64,000 bases of DNA from Cenococcum geophilum 1.58. Its lineage: Eukaryota; Ascomycota; Dothideomycetes; Gloniales; Gloniaceae. Positions 34,961-46,200 of this stretch are shown piece after piece. The stretch spans positions 1,798,001-1,862,000 of the forward strand of contig KV748179.1 in assembly GCA_001692895.1 (NCBI GenBank), in the 5' to 3' direction. The first letter of the stretch is position 1; each line of letters opens with the position of its first letter. The notes under the pieces are model-generated. The model made no database searches. It saw only the letters and a list, made by a program, of their open reading frames with translations, and had not been told where the DNA came from. The position numbers and the translations under genes are program-made.

Positions 34961-37900
34961 TGTCCGTTCTATATCCAATTTAACCTATTTACTCTTTTCG
35001 TGAGCTTTCTTTATAGGTCGCAATAATACCGTAGTATTAAAGCGCTTTCTGCGATTTATAGATTATAGACCTTAGTCCCAATATTCTTTTAGAATATCTT
35101 TGCAATAATTAAGGTAATCCTCTGGTTCCTATATAGAGTCCTTAGCGGGCTAGCCTAGCTATTTAACTTTAAATTAAAGCTTATTCTTAATAGACTTATA
35201 GCGTAGTATAGCTTTAACCTCGTACCGCTCGCCTATTACCTTAGGGTGTTCAATTAGGCCTAAACGGAAGTTCTTTTCTGGCGGTAGTCTATACTATGGC
35301 TCTAGTAGGTTTATGTAAAACACTAAATATATATAGGCCATAGATGGGGGTAGCTGGAGATAATAGGCTAGCTTACCAATTCGTTCCTTAACTTAGAAGG
35401 GACCTAGGTATCTTATATTAAGCTTCTTTAATAGTCGACGGGTTTTAATATTCGTTAAACGTAATAGAACCTTATTGCCTACTCCGAAATGCTTATCTTG
35501 GTGCTTGCGGTTATACTAAAGTCTCTACTGCTCTTAGGTATCTTATAGGCTCTGCTTTATATACTTCTATTACTCCTCCCATTCCTAAAGGTATCCTTAT
35601 ACTCTCTAGTGGATGTCCTTAGACTTCCCAGTAGGATCCTATAACTAATTATGCGGCCTTAGCTAGTAATCATTAGGTATACTATTAAACCTAAATAGTT
35701 AGACGCTATAGGCAATCTAGATTAGTGCATACTTATGCGATGTATATTACTTTAAATTATAAGCGTACTCCGCGTACGGAAGTAGCTTGCATTAGTTGTT
35801 TTGCTAGTAGTTTAAATACATCCGTAGGTAAGACTCCAGTTCCTAGTTCTAGCGTTCCGTTTGCCTATTTGTCTGCAAGTGGAAAGCTATACTATAACGG
35901 TGGTCTATCTTTAAATGGAAGCATAGATCCGACTAGTACTAGCTTATAAAGACGCTGCCCCTATTAGTAATAATGGAGTGCAGCTAATCTACTTTAAGAA
36001 AGCATTTCTCCTTAATTAGGTTGGCGAGCTCTTATGCGTTAATCATCTTGTTAATAGGAAGGTATTAGACGTACTTTAAAAACCTATTAATAAGTATAAG
36101 GACCGAATCGTATGTTCGTTCTTGGCCATCTTTAGATAGCGGGAGATCCGTAATAAAGTCTATGGCGTAATATTACTATAGCTTACTGGCGGGGGGAACT
36201 GATTTAAGTAGACCCTATAGCTTGTGCCTGCGGATCTTATATACTTAACACTTCTTATAATAGCTAATATACTCCTTTACTTCCTAATTAAGCCTTAGCC
36301 AATAGTATTTGTACTAAAGTAATTCTACTATCTTTGCTTAACTATAGTGGCCGCCTAGAGGATTATCGTAATTCTTTATAAGAATCTTCTGTCGTAGATT
36401 TGCTTCTTATGGCACCCAAACCTTGCCACCTCTATATAATAGGCCCATCAGGTCCAGTTCCTAATAGTAGTGCCTAGCAGCTTCCTTTCCGTCACGTTTC
36501 CGGTCTACTTCCGCATTAAAAATAGCATAGGAAGCGTCCCTCTATTGCACCTTATGGATAAGATCTATTAACCCTTTGGATAGTTCCTGGGTAAAAGCTA
36601 TTTCGTCCTATACTGCTCTAAGTATAAGACTAGATAGTACCATAAATCTTGCAACTCTTTAATACGCGTACGTTAGGAAGGCCGCTATAAGGTTAAAGTT
36701 CTTTAGTTATTATAGGGCTCCGAGTTCCAATTACTCTATAGCTTCGCTATTGGTTTAAGGGGATAGCTTAGCAATTAGGGATAGTATATTACTAGGTTCC
36801 GAGAATGTATTGGGGACGTCCTATCTAGGTATATTCGGACCCTCATTGGCAACGGACCGGGTACTAGCTAGAACGTTAGTAGAAACCGATAGGGCTTATA
36901 CCGCCTAAGACTCGGTGTATAGAGCTATAGGTGCTTAAGTATCCCACACCCAGAGCTTGTTCTGTAATGTAGGGAGTAAGATATCTATTATCTATTTTCC
37001 TTCTCCCATTTTAAAGCCTTTAGTATAGTCTAGCCATTATAACGGTCTATTAGTAGGGTTGTTTTCCCCTAGCTTATATTTAATCTTAAAATTAAATTGC
37101 GTAAGCTCCTCTGCCTATCTGGCTTATTAAGGTATAAGCTCCTTTATAGTTATAAAGTAGCGTAAATTATAGTAATCTAAGAGTATACGAGTGGTATAGC
37201 TCGCGTGCTTAAGGTAATATTACTACTATTTAAAGCAGTCGACTATAGCCAGTAGTTCCTTATCGTGGGTATAATACCTAACTTTAGGTCCCTAGAATTT
37301 TCTACTATAAAATGTTACTAGTCTCTAATGGAGCTAGGTAGCGTCCGGATGCCTATTAGGTTGCAGTAGGATACTAGCAAGGGCAAAATTTAATGCATTA
37401 GTAATTATTATTAATAGCTAATCTAGGTTAAAATGCCGCAGCAATAAAGCTTCCGTAAACTTTATGTAAAGTTCCTAAAAGGCCTCCTAAACCTTTCTAG
37501 GCCATAACTATGGCTTATACCATTTAGTTGGTCCCTTTTTAGTTTTCTTCCTTACCGCCTTTAAGCTTTTTGCTCCTTGGGTTAGGTCTTAGGAAGCTTC
37601 CGTAATATAGTCGGATAGGTATTAGGCGACGTCTAAGTAGTTATAGATAAAGCGCCTATAGAAATTGGTAAAGCCTAGGAACACTTAAATATCCTAGTAG
37701 CTCTCTAGCTCCGGCTACTCCTAGATTATCTACACTCGTACTAGGTCTATAACTACACCCGTAGGCGTTATAATATAACCTAGAAACTCGACCTACTTAG
37801 TATTAAAGATATACTTTAACGCTTTAGCGTAGAGGCCCCAATTATCTAAACGTTCTAGTACTTCGCGGATATATTGCTTATATTAATTCTTGTCTTCTAA

Positions 37901-40900
37901 GTAGATTAAGATATTATCTAAATAGATAATATATGTGCGGTTGACTAGTCCCCCTAAGGCTCTATAAATATACGATTGGAATATCGCAGGCGTATTAGCT
38001 AGCCTAAAAGGCATTACCAGATACTCGAAGTGGCCGTATTAGGTCTTAAAAGCGGTCTTTTATTTATCCCCTTCTTTAATATAGAGCCTATAATAGGCGT
38101 CTTATAGATTTAACTTCGTGAAGATCTTTGCCCTAGATAGTTAATCTAGCATTTTACTAACTAGTGGTAGTAGGTAACAGTTCTTAATTATAATCTTATT
38201 AAGACCGCGATAGTCTATATATAGCCTTATAGTTCCATCTAGTTTTAGGATAAAGAGGATCGGCGTGCCTAATGGCGACTTACTAGGCCAGATCTATCCC
38301 TTTTCTAGTAAGCTATTAAGGTACTCCTGTAGGATCTTAAGCTCTTTACGCAAGAGGTTATAGATAGGAAGGTTCAGCGGTTGTTTACCTTCTTTTAGAT
38401 TAATTACGTAATCATACTCTAAGTTCTGCGGTAGGACTTTAGCTCTCCTACCCAAAAATACCCTTAGTAAGTCCCTTAGGCCTACTGGAATATTTAATAA
38501 ATTAGGGTCGCGTTCGTCCTCTATGTTATTATTAGGTAGGTCCTAGAGCTCCCTTAGGATGCTCGCGGGCAGCGTCGTGTGCTATAGTGGTTGCTTATAC
38601 ATAGTTGCTACCATATATTAAACCGTTTCATACGGTAGCTAGTAGAGGGTAGGGAACTCCTTGACGTAGCGTTTAAGGTGCCGTAGCATACTCTCCGTAT
38701 ATTGCTTAAGCTAGAGTAACCTATGGCGGTTAAAGTATCTCGTAAGATCCTTAAGATTGCCGCCTCCCTATAATGTCTCCGCGACCTATCCGGTAGTTCC
38801 CTATAGGGTCTCCGTTATAGAGGGGTTATTACCTATACTAAGCTCTATACCTATCTTGCTATTAAATAGGGGTTAGATCTAATACTCCTTTAGGTATAGA
38901 GCGTATACTATTTCGCCTAGGGCTATATTCTCTAGGATGTTCTTTAGGCTTATTAGTAATATACGCCCTTCTAAATCTTTATCGTTTTACTATTTAAAGG
39001 CTCCTATTTTAAAGCATATCTTAGGATCTACTTCTGTAAGCTAAGGGTATTTAAGGATAAGGTTATAACCTACGAAGTTAGCCGCCTAGAAGGGTTGCGG
39101 GCTAACCGCCTTGGTGCGGTTATATATATTGGCCACTGACACTATAAGCTTATTGGCACTATATAGCTTAATCTAATGCTTATTTAGGAAGCCTATAATA
39201 GGTTTCCGCCACCTTTATAATGGGATAAGTTTATGCTCTTTTACCAAATTATATTATATGAGATTAATTTTAGCGCCGCTGTTGTATAGTGCTTAGAACT
39301 GTCGTATTTTACCTATAGGGAGTGTTATTTCTAGCTTGATAGTAATATAGAGAGTCTCTCCTTTTATATCTTGCCCTAGTTGCAGCCAGAAGAGGTCCGC
39401 GACTAGGGCTTTTCTTTTTTTAGATTATTAGTGCGGTTATTACCCTGCTTATTTTTCTAATAAGATCTACCTCCGGAGTTTTCTCTTAACTTTTTAGAGT
39501 GTTTCTATAAAGGTACTAAACGGGTATTAGGTTGGCCCCAGGAGTCTTTCCTATTATTTAAGGTTCCTAACTTTAACCCTTCTAAAGTTCTCTTTAAGAA
39601 CGGCTTCTTTAAAGGTTAGGTTTGCCCTATATTACTACTAAAGTGCCCGCGCTTTTGGTGACCCCCTAGCTTCCTACTAAAAGAGGTCTGGTTCCTTACC
39701 GCGTCTTTAGCGTTTAGAACTGCTCGTTCGAAATCCGCATATATAGTGATCCGCGATAGGGCTCTTATACGCTTTATTTCGTTACGAATTGCTAGCTTAA
39801 TTCTAGCCTAGATAAACCTAATCTTCTCCTTCTTATAGATGCTACCGTCCTTGTTTTTAAAGGGCTCTAAATCTATCTGTTAAGCACGAGTTTCCATAAA
39901 GTTTATAAACTGGCGGAAGTTATGGCGGTCTAGCTGTATCCTATTCTAGAATAGCTCTGCATTATTATATTGTATAACATATAGATCTTAAGTCCATTTC
40001 TTTAGGAAGGTTTGCAGCTATGGCTATATAGTAATTTGCTCTTTATTAAGCTAATTAAGTGCGATCTGGTTTAGTAATTGGTCTTTAATCTTACTAATAA
40101 TCTAGCGTATACGCTCTTTAGTATCATCTTATATTATCAGCATCTTAAAGAAGTTGTCTACCTTACGAACCCAATTATCCAACTATTAGGCGTTAGGTTT
40201 ATAGCGGAGTTCTAAACTACCAAAGGCCTTAGCCAGTTAGTCTATATCCTTTTTCTATTTATAGCGTAGATAACTCTCTAAGTCTTTAACACCTCCTTAG
40301 GTAGGTACTAGGTAGCTCCTAGAAAGCCCTTAGCCTTAACTAGGTTGTAAAAAAATTTACCTAGCTTAGATTAGACCCTGCTAGATCTAGATTTACCCTT
40401 AGAGGGTTCTAATATATTTATTAGTAGCTTCCTCCCGTATAGCTTCCGAGAGCCTTGCAACAGCTTCCTAATATCTATCTTAAAGGAGATTAGTATAGGG
40501 CTCTTAACCTTCTAAACTCGGGCCTGGGGAGGCTCCTGCTATAGAGGTAGTATTAGTACTAGTAGCTAGTATAGGCTTCCCAACAAGGCTCGGGTCCTAA
40601 GTTAGTAATTAGCTTAGATTACCTAAAGGGGTAGGCCCACTTAGCTTATAAGTAGTCTATATACCGCCACTATACCAATTATAGGCTAGTGGTCTTCTAG
40701 GAGGGTTCCAGTTAGTTCCCTAATTGGACGCGTTAGTATATTCCTCTAGCATTTCTAGCTTAAGAGAAGATCTTAGAGTCGCCTCTAGCGCTTAATCTTC
40801 TAATTAGCCTAGGTGGGGCCGGAGGGGTTCCGGTTACTTTCCGGCAGCGTTATAACCGTTATAGAGGGTATCTATATTTTCCTTAGCGGTGACTGTAGGT

Positions 40901-41090
40901 GTACAAGAGTCTTTAAGCTCCTAGAGCATCTAGGTATTAAGGCTCGTTCAGCCGTCTTACCTAAAGGGTTATATTATTGTAATCTTTTACTATTAGAGGG
41001 ACCTTCATACCTTTACGCTACGGCTTTCTATAAGGTATCTATAGAGTTTCCGTTTAAGTCGTCGCGAGATTTTAAGGGAGAATAGTAGTT
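34961..41090 (-). pseudogene. E, integrase, RNase H, RT, protease, gag
   Basis: Right to left on the minus strand: gag about 39400-41090; protease about 39150-39320, with an ALYNSGAKINLI block matching the aspartic protease D-(S/T)-GA signature region; RT about 37550-38300 with the YIIYLDN.ILIYL catalytic block at about 37895-37935; RNase H about 37000-37400; integrase about 35300-36500. The C-terminal part near 35000-35300 has no clear chromodomain signature that I could read. Decayed fossil. Confidence 0.8.
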
Positions 41091-41167
41091 GTTAATAAAA
41101 GATATAAACAAACAATCTAGTCCTTAAAGCCGACTACCCTTCTAAAAAAGAGTAGGAAGGATTTGTA

Positions 41168-41382
41168 TATAAGGGGATCTTATAGACAGGGGGCTATAAG
41201 GACATAATTAGAACAGGATAGATTAGTAAGAGAGACGAATCCTTAAGGAGGTAAGGCCTCTGGGATTGTGGAGACTATATACTACGGGTACGTGCCTCTA
41301 GCACGTGACCGGCGACCATCCGAGGGGCGTCTGGGGGTTGTCCTGAGGGCAACCCAAGGTGTCCGCAATAATATCCCTTACA
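41168..41382 (-). repeat. E, 5' LTR (right)
   Basis: 215 bases, TATAAGGGGATC...ATCCCTTACA, paired with 32463-32677 and followed by AATCT. The CACGTG pair is kept. Confidence 0.95.
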
Positions 41383-41387
41383 AATCT

Positions 41388-42420
41388 ATAGCAAAGGCTC
41401 TTACCTCTTACTTATAGATATCTTTATTTATACTCCGAATTCTTAGTCCCTTAGATTCTTTAATCCTAAGCTTACTTCTTTCTTAAGCTATACTCTAGCC
41501 TTAGTTTAACTAGGCTTTACTAGTATTCTTATCTTATCTTAAAAGTCTTAAATCTTATTTATCTCGCTTTAAGAATCTTATACCTTTAGGAAACTTCGTC
41601 CTAAGCTTATTTATATATTATTAAACTAAGCCGTTACTCTGCTCTATTAGTTATTGTCTATTATAGGTCCCTAAGCGTGCCTTATCTCGTCTTAAAAATC
41701 TTAGTTATCTCTTATCTCGTCTTAAGAATCTTAAGCCTTTAGCCTTTTACCTTTATTAAGTGGTAAGCTAGCACTAGCAGTTATCTACTTACTTAATCAC
41801 CTTTAGATATTACTCCTTCTATCTTATAAAATAATAGATATTATATCTAATGGTGTTATAATACCCATTACTAAACCTTGCTCTATAGTGGTTTCAGTCT
41901 CTACTTCTATTACGTTATTAAGGTTTAGATACTCCTAGTTAGTTCCTTTTTCTGCCTTATTACTATTAATTAATAAGTACTTTAACTTTATTATTATTAT
42001 TACTAATCTTTATCCGTATATTACCGTAATATCTTAATCTAGCTTATAGAGTTAATTTTATTCTTTATCTAACTCTCTAGTTCCTTTAAGTCCTTTTAAC
42101 TCTAGCTCTTATAGCTAATAGCTTATACTATACTTAGCGTCTTTATAAATTCGGCATACGTTATTATAACAAAACATAAAACTTTTAATTAAATATTCTT
42201 TTATTCCTTGTAGTATACTATTGTCCCTCTATACGTATATATTATATACTATTAATCTAGTTCCCTTTACTATATAGTAACTCTAACTACTTCTATAGTC
42301 TTTAGCAAAATAACCCTATTTTCCGCAATTTATATAAGCTCTATTTTTAAACTATTACTTTTACTATAAAGTCCGCTTAAACATCTTCTGCTATTAAGAT
42401 CCTTAGTTTAGCCTATACTC
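41388..42420 (-). pseudogene. gag: C, gag middle part
   Basis: Between E and T2, matching B from about 17770 to 18700. The right edge is the T2 insertion, located by comparison with the uninterrupted B sequence (CTGCTCCTTAG). Decayed fossil. Confidence 0.8.
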
Positions 42421-42520
42421 CATCAGGAAATTTTTTTTTAGGCTCGTTGTTGCGGTTTGCGGCAATTTGCTACAAACTGTACGGTCGCGGTAGGTGGATA
42501 TAGTCGATAGCGATTTGCGT

Positions 42521-42600
42521 AAACTGCGCATTTTGTAACAAAATCGCAGCTCCCAATAGCAAACTGCCGCATTTTGCAACAAAATTACAGCTCCCGATAG
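42521..42600. repeat. T2, two 40-base tandem units
   Basis: Units 42521-42560 and 42561-42600 share AAACTGC.GCATTTTG and AGCTCCC.ATAG blocks. They lie in a subterminal part rich in GCAATTTGC-type words. Confidence 0.75.
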
Positions 42601-42639
42601 TAAATTGCAGTAAAATGCTACCCTATAAATAAATAGTGC

Positions 42640-42772
42640 GCAAACTGTATGAACTATACAAACTGTACGAACTGTATAAACCGTACAAACTGTATAAACC
42701 GTATAAACTGTACAAACTATATAAACTGTATAAACTATATAAACTGTACAAACTGTATAAACCATATAAATT
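42640..42772. repeat. T2, 9-base minisatellite (AAACTGTAY)
   Basis: About 14 degenerate copies of AAACTGTA(C/T), variants GAACTGTAT and AAACCGTAC. The apparent minus-strand TVY-repeat protein is a by-product of the 9-base period. Confidence 0.9.
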
Positions 42773-43000
42773 AAAACTATATAAATTATAATTATATAAT
42801 AACTAAATTATTATATATTCCTATAAATTGCTATAATATACTTTTAAATATATTTATATTATAACTATATAAATTATAAAGCTATCCGCCTAGGCGTTAA
42901 GCAACTAAAACAAAAGGGAAGCCTCTTGTAGAGGCTCCAAATCGTTAATTAGTGGTATTCCCGATAATCTGCTAACTGTATACTAATTTCCTAACTAGGC
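42773..43000. other. T2, AT-rich spacer
   Basis: AT-rich sequence with short repeats of AACTATATAAATTAT (42775-42870), then unremarkable sequence. No frame. Confidence 0.5.
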
Positions 43001-43004
43001 CTAG

Positions 43005-43215
43005 TGCCTACCTGCCTACCTGCCTACCTACCTACCTATTTATCTGTCCGTCTATCTATCTGTCTGTCTGTTTATACCTACCTATCTATGCCTACCTATC
43101 TATGCCTACCTGTCTGTGCCTACCTGTCTATGCCTACCTGTCTGTGCCTACCTATTTATACCTACCTGTCTATGCCTACCTATCTATATCTACCTATCTA
43201 TGCCTACCTATCCAT
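43005..43215. repeat. T2, 14-base minisatellite (GCCTACCTRTCTRT)
   Basis: Tandem CCTA/CTAT-based array, best described by a 14-base unit, more degenerate at the left (4-base CCTA runs) and more regular at the right. Probably grew from a tetranucleotide repeat. Confidence 0.9.
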
Positions 43216-43274
43216 ATTACCTTAATTTAATTAATTAATTAAATCGTTTATAGTGTTCACTGGCTGGTTATTTA

Positions 43275-43690
43275 AATGGTTGTCGTCTAGCTCTAGCAGC
43301 GGTCGTGTGGCTTTGGCGAGGTCGTGTGGCTCTGGCGAGGTCGTGTGGTTCTGGCGATGGTTGTGTGGCTTTGGCGACGGTCTAGCTCTGGCGACGGTCA
43401 TCTGGCTCTGACGACGGTCGTCTGGCGACGGCGACGGCCGTCTAGTTCTGGCGACGGTCATCCGGCTCTGGCGACGGTCGTCTGGCTCTGACGACGATCG
43501 TCTGGCTCTAACGACAATCGTCTGGCGACGGCGGCGGTCGTCTGGTTCTGGGGACGGCCGTCTGGCGACGGCGACGGTCGTCTGGTTCTGGCGACTGTGG
43601 TCTGGTTCTGGCGACGGTCGTCTGGTTCTGGCGACGGTCGTCTGGTTCTGGCGACGGTCGTCTAGTTCTGGCGACGGTCGTCTGCTGGCT
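43275..43690. repeat. T2, 20-base GC-rich minisatellite
   Basis: About 20 units of the type GCGACGGTCGTCTGGTTCTG, with variants GGCTCTG and short units lost in places. Nearly all units keep CG and TG pairs, making a sharp GC peak in an AT-rich window. The most homogeneous units are at the right (43590-43680), the pattern of recent expansion from that side. Confidence 0.92.
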
Positions 43691-43814
43691 GTCGTTCTAG
43701 TGTCTCCCTAGGTAGGGAGGATGTAAGGAAGAAAGGGTAAAAAATAAGGTGGCTACCTAGGTGTATATAGGGGGTATACTTGGCAGAGGCACGTGTAGAG
43801 GCTATTAGGAATAT

Positions 43815-44580
43815 AGCGGGGACCTAATGCAGAGCTTTGTATAGTGCCTATACGCAGAGCTTCGCGTAGAGCCTTGTGCAGAGCCTTTATACGTAGAGCT
43901 TTATGTAGAGCTTTGTATAGAGCTTTATGTAGAGCTTTGCATAGAGCTTTATGCGGAGCTTTATGCGGAGCCTCTGTACGTAGAGCCTCGTGTAAAGCTT
44001 TGTGTAGAGCTTCGTGCAGAGCCTTTATACGCAGAGCTTTGTGTAAAGTAGGTAGAGCCTTGTGTAAAGCTTTATGTAGAGCTTCGTGTAGGGCTTTGTG
44101 TAGGGCTTTCATATAAAAGCTTCGTGTAGAGCTTTGTGTAGAGCTTTGTGTAGAGCTTCGTGCAGAGCCTCGTGCAGAGCCTCTGTACGCAGAGCTTCGT
44201 GTAGGAGCCTCGTGTAGAGCCTCGTACAAAGCTTCGTGTAGAGCTTCGTTGTAAGAGCTTCGTGTAGAGCTTCGTGTAGAGCTTCGTGTAGAACTTCGTG
44301 TAGAACTTCGTGTAGAACTTCGTGTAGAACTTCGTGTAGAACTTCGTGTAGAACTTCGTGTAGAACTTCGTGTAGAGCTTCGTGCAGAGCTTTGTGCAGA
44401 GCTTCGTGCAGAGCTTTGTGCAGAGCTTCGTGTAGAGCTTGTACAGAGCTTTGTGTAGAGCTTCTTGCAGAGCTTTGTGTAGAGCTTCTTGCAGAGCTTC
44501 GTGTAGAGCCTTAGTAGAGCTTCGTGCAGAGCTTTGTGCAGAGCTTCGTGCAGAGCCTTAGTAGAGCTTTGCGCGGAGCT
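43815..44580. repeat. T2, 12-base minisatellite (AGAGCTTCGTGT)
   Basis: More than 50 units of AGAGCTTCGTGT and variants (GCTTTGTGC, AACTTCGTG). Six or seven identical AGAACTTCGTGT units occupy 44290-44370. Because 12 is a multiple of three, both strands stay open and give false ALHK- or CRAL-repeat proteins. Confidence 0.93.
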
Positions 44581-44602
44581 TTATGGTATTTTTATTGCAG
44601 CT

Positions 44603-44784
44603 AAAAATTAGGGTCTGCTTAAGTCGCGATTTTAGCAATTTTAGCAATTTGCAGCAACTTGCACAGGCTACTTGCGTATTTGCAGCAATTTATATAGGCT
44701 ACTTGCGTATTTATAGCAATTTGCTGCAAATTGCCACAAATTACCAAAATCGCGACTTACGTAGGTTTTGCAGACCCCGATTTT
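44603..44784. repeat. T2, subterminal hairpin with a tandem loop
   Basis: Arms 44603-44657 and 44721-44784 pair through GGGTCTGC, AAGTCGCGATTTT and AATTTGCAGCAA. The loop holds two copies of a 31-base unit beginning GGCTACTTGCGTATTT. It may itself be a small foldback element inside T2. Confidence 0.75.
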
Positions 44785-44824
44785 CGCTTACGACAACGTG
44801 CCCAAAAATTTTTTTCCTAATGTC

Positions 44825-45780
44825 CTTAGTCCTATAATTACTTAATCCTTAACTTCTAGGTTTCCATAGTTATTTTCTTTATCTTTTATAGTTTTCTTTA
44901 GTACTGCTTAGGTCTATTAGCTTTACGCTATACTATAGTTTCTAATTTAGCTTTAGTTATTGCGTGCTCTGCGCCTTATATAACTATAAAACTCTATCCT
45001 AACCTCTCTTAGCCTATTCCCTTTAGAAAATCTTATTATTAATTCTAATTACTTAATCTATTAATTCCCTAAGGGTATCCGCATCTTCTATTAGAATAAT
45101 TACGTCCTAGACTTTTACCTTAAGTCCCTATTTATACTATGCTATAAGCGCCTTATTATTCTATTTAACTTATATAGCTAACGTTTAAAACTGCGTTATA
45201 TACTTAATTGCTAAGGTTTACTATATTAGGTCCTAAAGCTTTCTTTTTACAATAGTTATTACTTCTAGGTCCCTAAATATTTATATTAATCGTTCCGTAA
45301 ATCTAGTCTAGCTTATAAATATATATCATACTTCCTAATTAGTAGTTATTATACTATTATCCTATATTTCCATAAGGTAGGGTTTAAACTATTTAAGCGC
45401 CCTTTCTATTAGGAATAATCCTGCGTACGCTACTTAATCTATAAATATTGCCAATTTTGCTCCTTCCTGTGTAACTTTAAAGTGCATTTATGTAAGGAAT
45501 TCTTTAAGCTTTAATCTCTCTCCTAAGAATTATTTAATTAAAGGTAACTTAACCTTAGCTACTCCTATTCCATTAACCCTATTTTTAAGTGCCCTATTAT
45601 TATCTATTAACTAATTAACTATTGCCTATAACTGTTTAACTGTAACTAGTTGCGAGTTAGTATCTGCTATACTAGTATCGTTACCTAACCCTAAGGTTAT
45701 TACTGCCGTTAATAGCGTCGTTATAGCTGCTTTTAGTGGCATGTTATTTAACTTCTAATATTATAACTAGGTAGTAATTA
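44825..45780 (-). pseudogene. gag: C, gag N-terminal part and leader
   Basis: Matches B 18706-19673, including the start-codon context (CAT at about 45740-45742 on the plus strand, reading MPLKAA on the minus) just inside the 5' LTR. Decayed fossil. Confidence 0.8.
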
Positions 45781-46195
45781 TGTAACGGAGCCTTGTAGTA
45801 AGAACTACGGTAGACTCGTTAATAGGCTAGGTGTATAGGTAATACAGAAAGTTAACAACGTAATAATAACTAGTAGAGTAACAGATTAACTCTAATTGTA
45901 TTCTGAGAATTACTACAAGAAAGGAACTATCTAGGTAAGGACTATAGGTCCTTAAATACACATCCGTTCTCCTAAGAAATCCTCCTTATATATAAGGTAC
46001 GTAAGGTATATAAGGTACGTAGGGCGTTCCTTATAGATCTTATAGAGCTTACAGAGCTTATTATATGACCTTAGTTACTATTTCTCGTTATATAGTTCCA
46101 CTGGCTCCACCCTAGACTGTGCTTTTATTAACTAACTAGCTTCTTCTAACTCTTCTCCAAGTAGTCGTAATATTGTACTTAAAGCGTCCGTAACA
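45781..46195 (-). repeat. C, 5' LTR (right)
   Basis: 415 bases starting TGTAACGGAGCC and ending TCCGTAACA; slightly shorter than the left LTR because of a short loss near 45880. The TAAGGTACG repeats are kept. Confidence 0.95.
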
Positions 46196-46200
46196 AATTT

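Larger units (their letters stand above)
32463..41382 (-). mobile_element. E, Ty3/Gypsy element, full length, 8.9 kb
   Basis: LTRs of 215 bases at 32463-32677 and 41168-41382, TSD AATCT at 32458-32462 and 41383-41387, inserted in gag of C. A polypurine tract (GGGGGGAGGCA on the minus strand, 32678-32690) next to the left LTR gives minus orientation. LTRs differ at about 16 sites, transitions as far as I can count. There is an unusually long region (about 2.3 kb) between pol and the 3' LTR. Broken fossil with many breaks. Confidence 0.95.
42421..44822. mobile_element. T2, inverted-repeat element filled with minisatellites
   Basis: Comparison with uninterrupted B shows 2402 extra bases in the gag of C. 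The ends match as inverted repeats: CATCAGGAAA then a T run, GGCTCGTTGTTG on the left; CATTAGGAAA then a T run, GGCACGTTGTCG on the reverse of the right end. The target appears to have TC on both sides (42419-42420 and 44823-44824). No transposase frame is present. The interior is four successive tandem arrays plus a subterminal hairpin. It keeps many CpA dinucleotides, so it arrived or expanded after most RIP of its surroundings. The superfamily is unknown. Confidence 0.65.
20270..46195 (-). mobile_element. C, Ty3/Gypsy element, sister of B, with three insertions
   Basis: LTRs at 20270-20692 and 45781-46195, TSD AATTT at 20265-20269 and 46196-46200, inserted in A 170 bases right of B. D, E and T2 split it into four blocks whose sum is 8016 bases, within 60 bases of B. 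Internal sequence aligns with B through RT, integrase and gag, but the LTRs differ in the middle, so it is a separate subfamily. Broken fossil with many breaks. Confidence 0.95.

Noticed and set aside
35725-41085. Plus-strand frames at 35725-35949 and 40813-41085 in E.
   Set aside because: They lie antisense to the integrase and gag regions of E, with no coherent extension.
42403-43461. Repeat proteins at 42403-42765 (TVY), 43004-43225 (LPTYL-type) and 43231-43461.
   Set aside because: They fall on the 9-, 14- and 20-base tandem arrays of T2 and have no other support.
43753-44229. A 158-codon minus-strand frame of ALHK-type repeats and a 90-codon plus-strand frame at 43844-44116.
   Set aside because: Both come from translating the 12-base minisatellite, which stays open on both strands because its unit is a multiple of three.
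43275-44580. CRISPR-like array.
   Set aside because: Units are directly adjacent with no unique spacers, and the context is a fungal genome.
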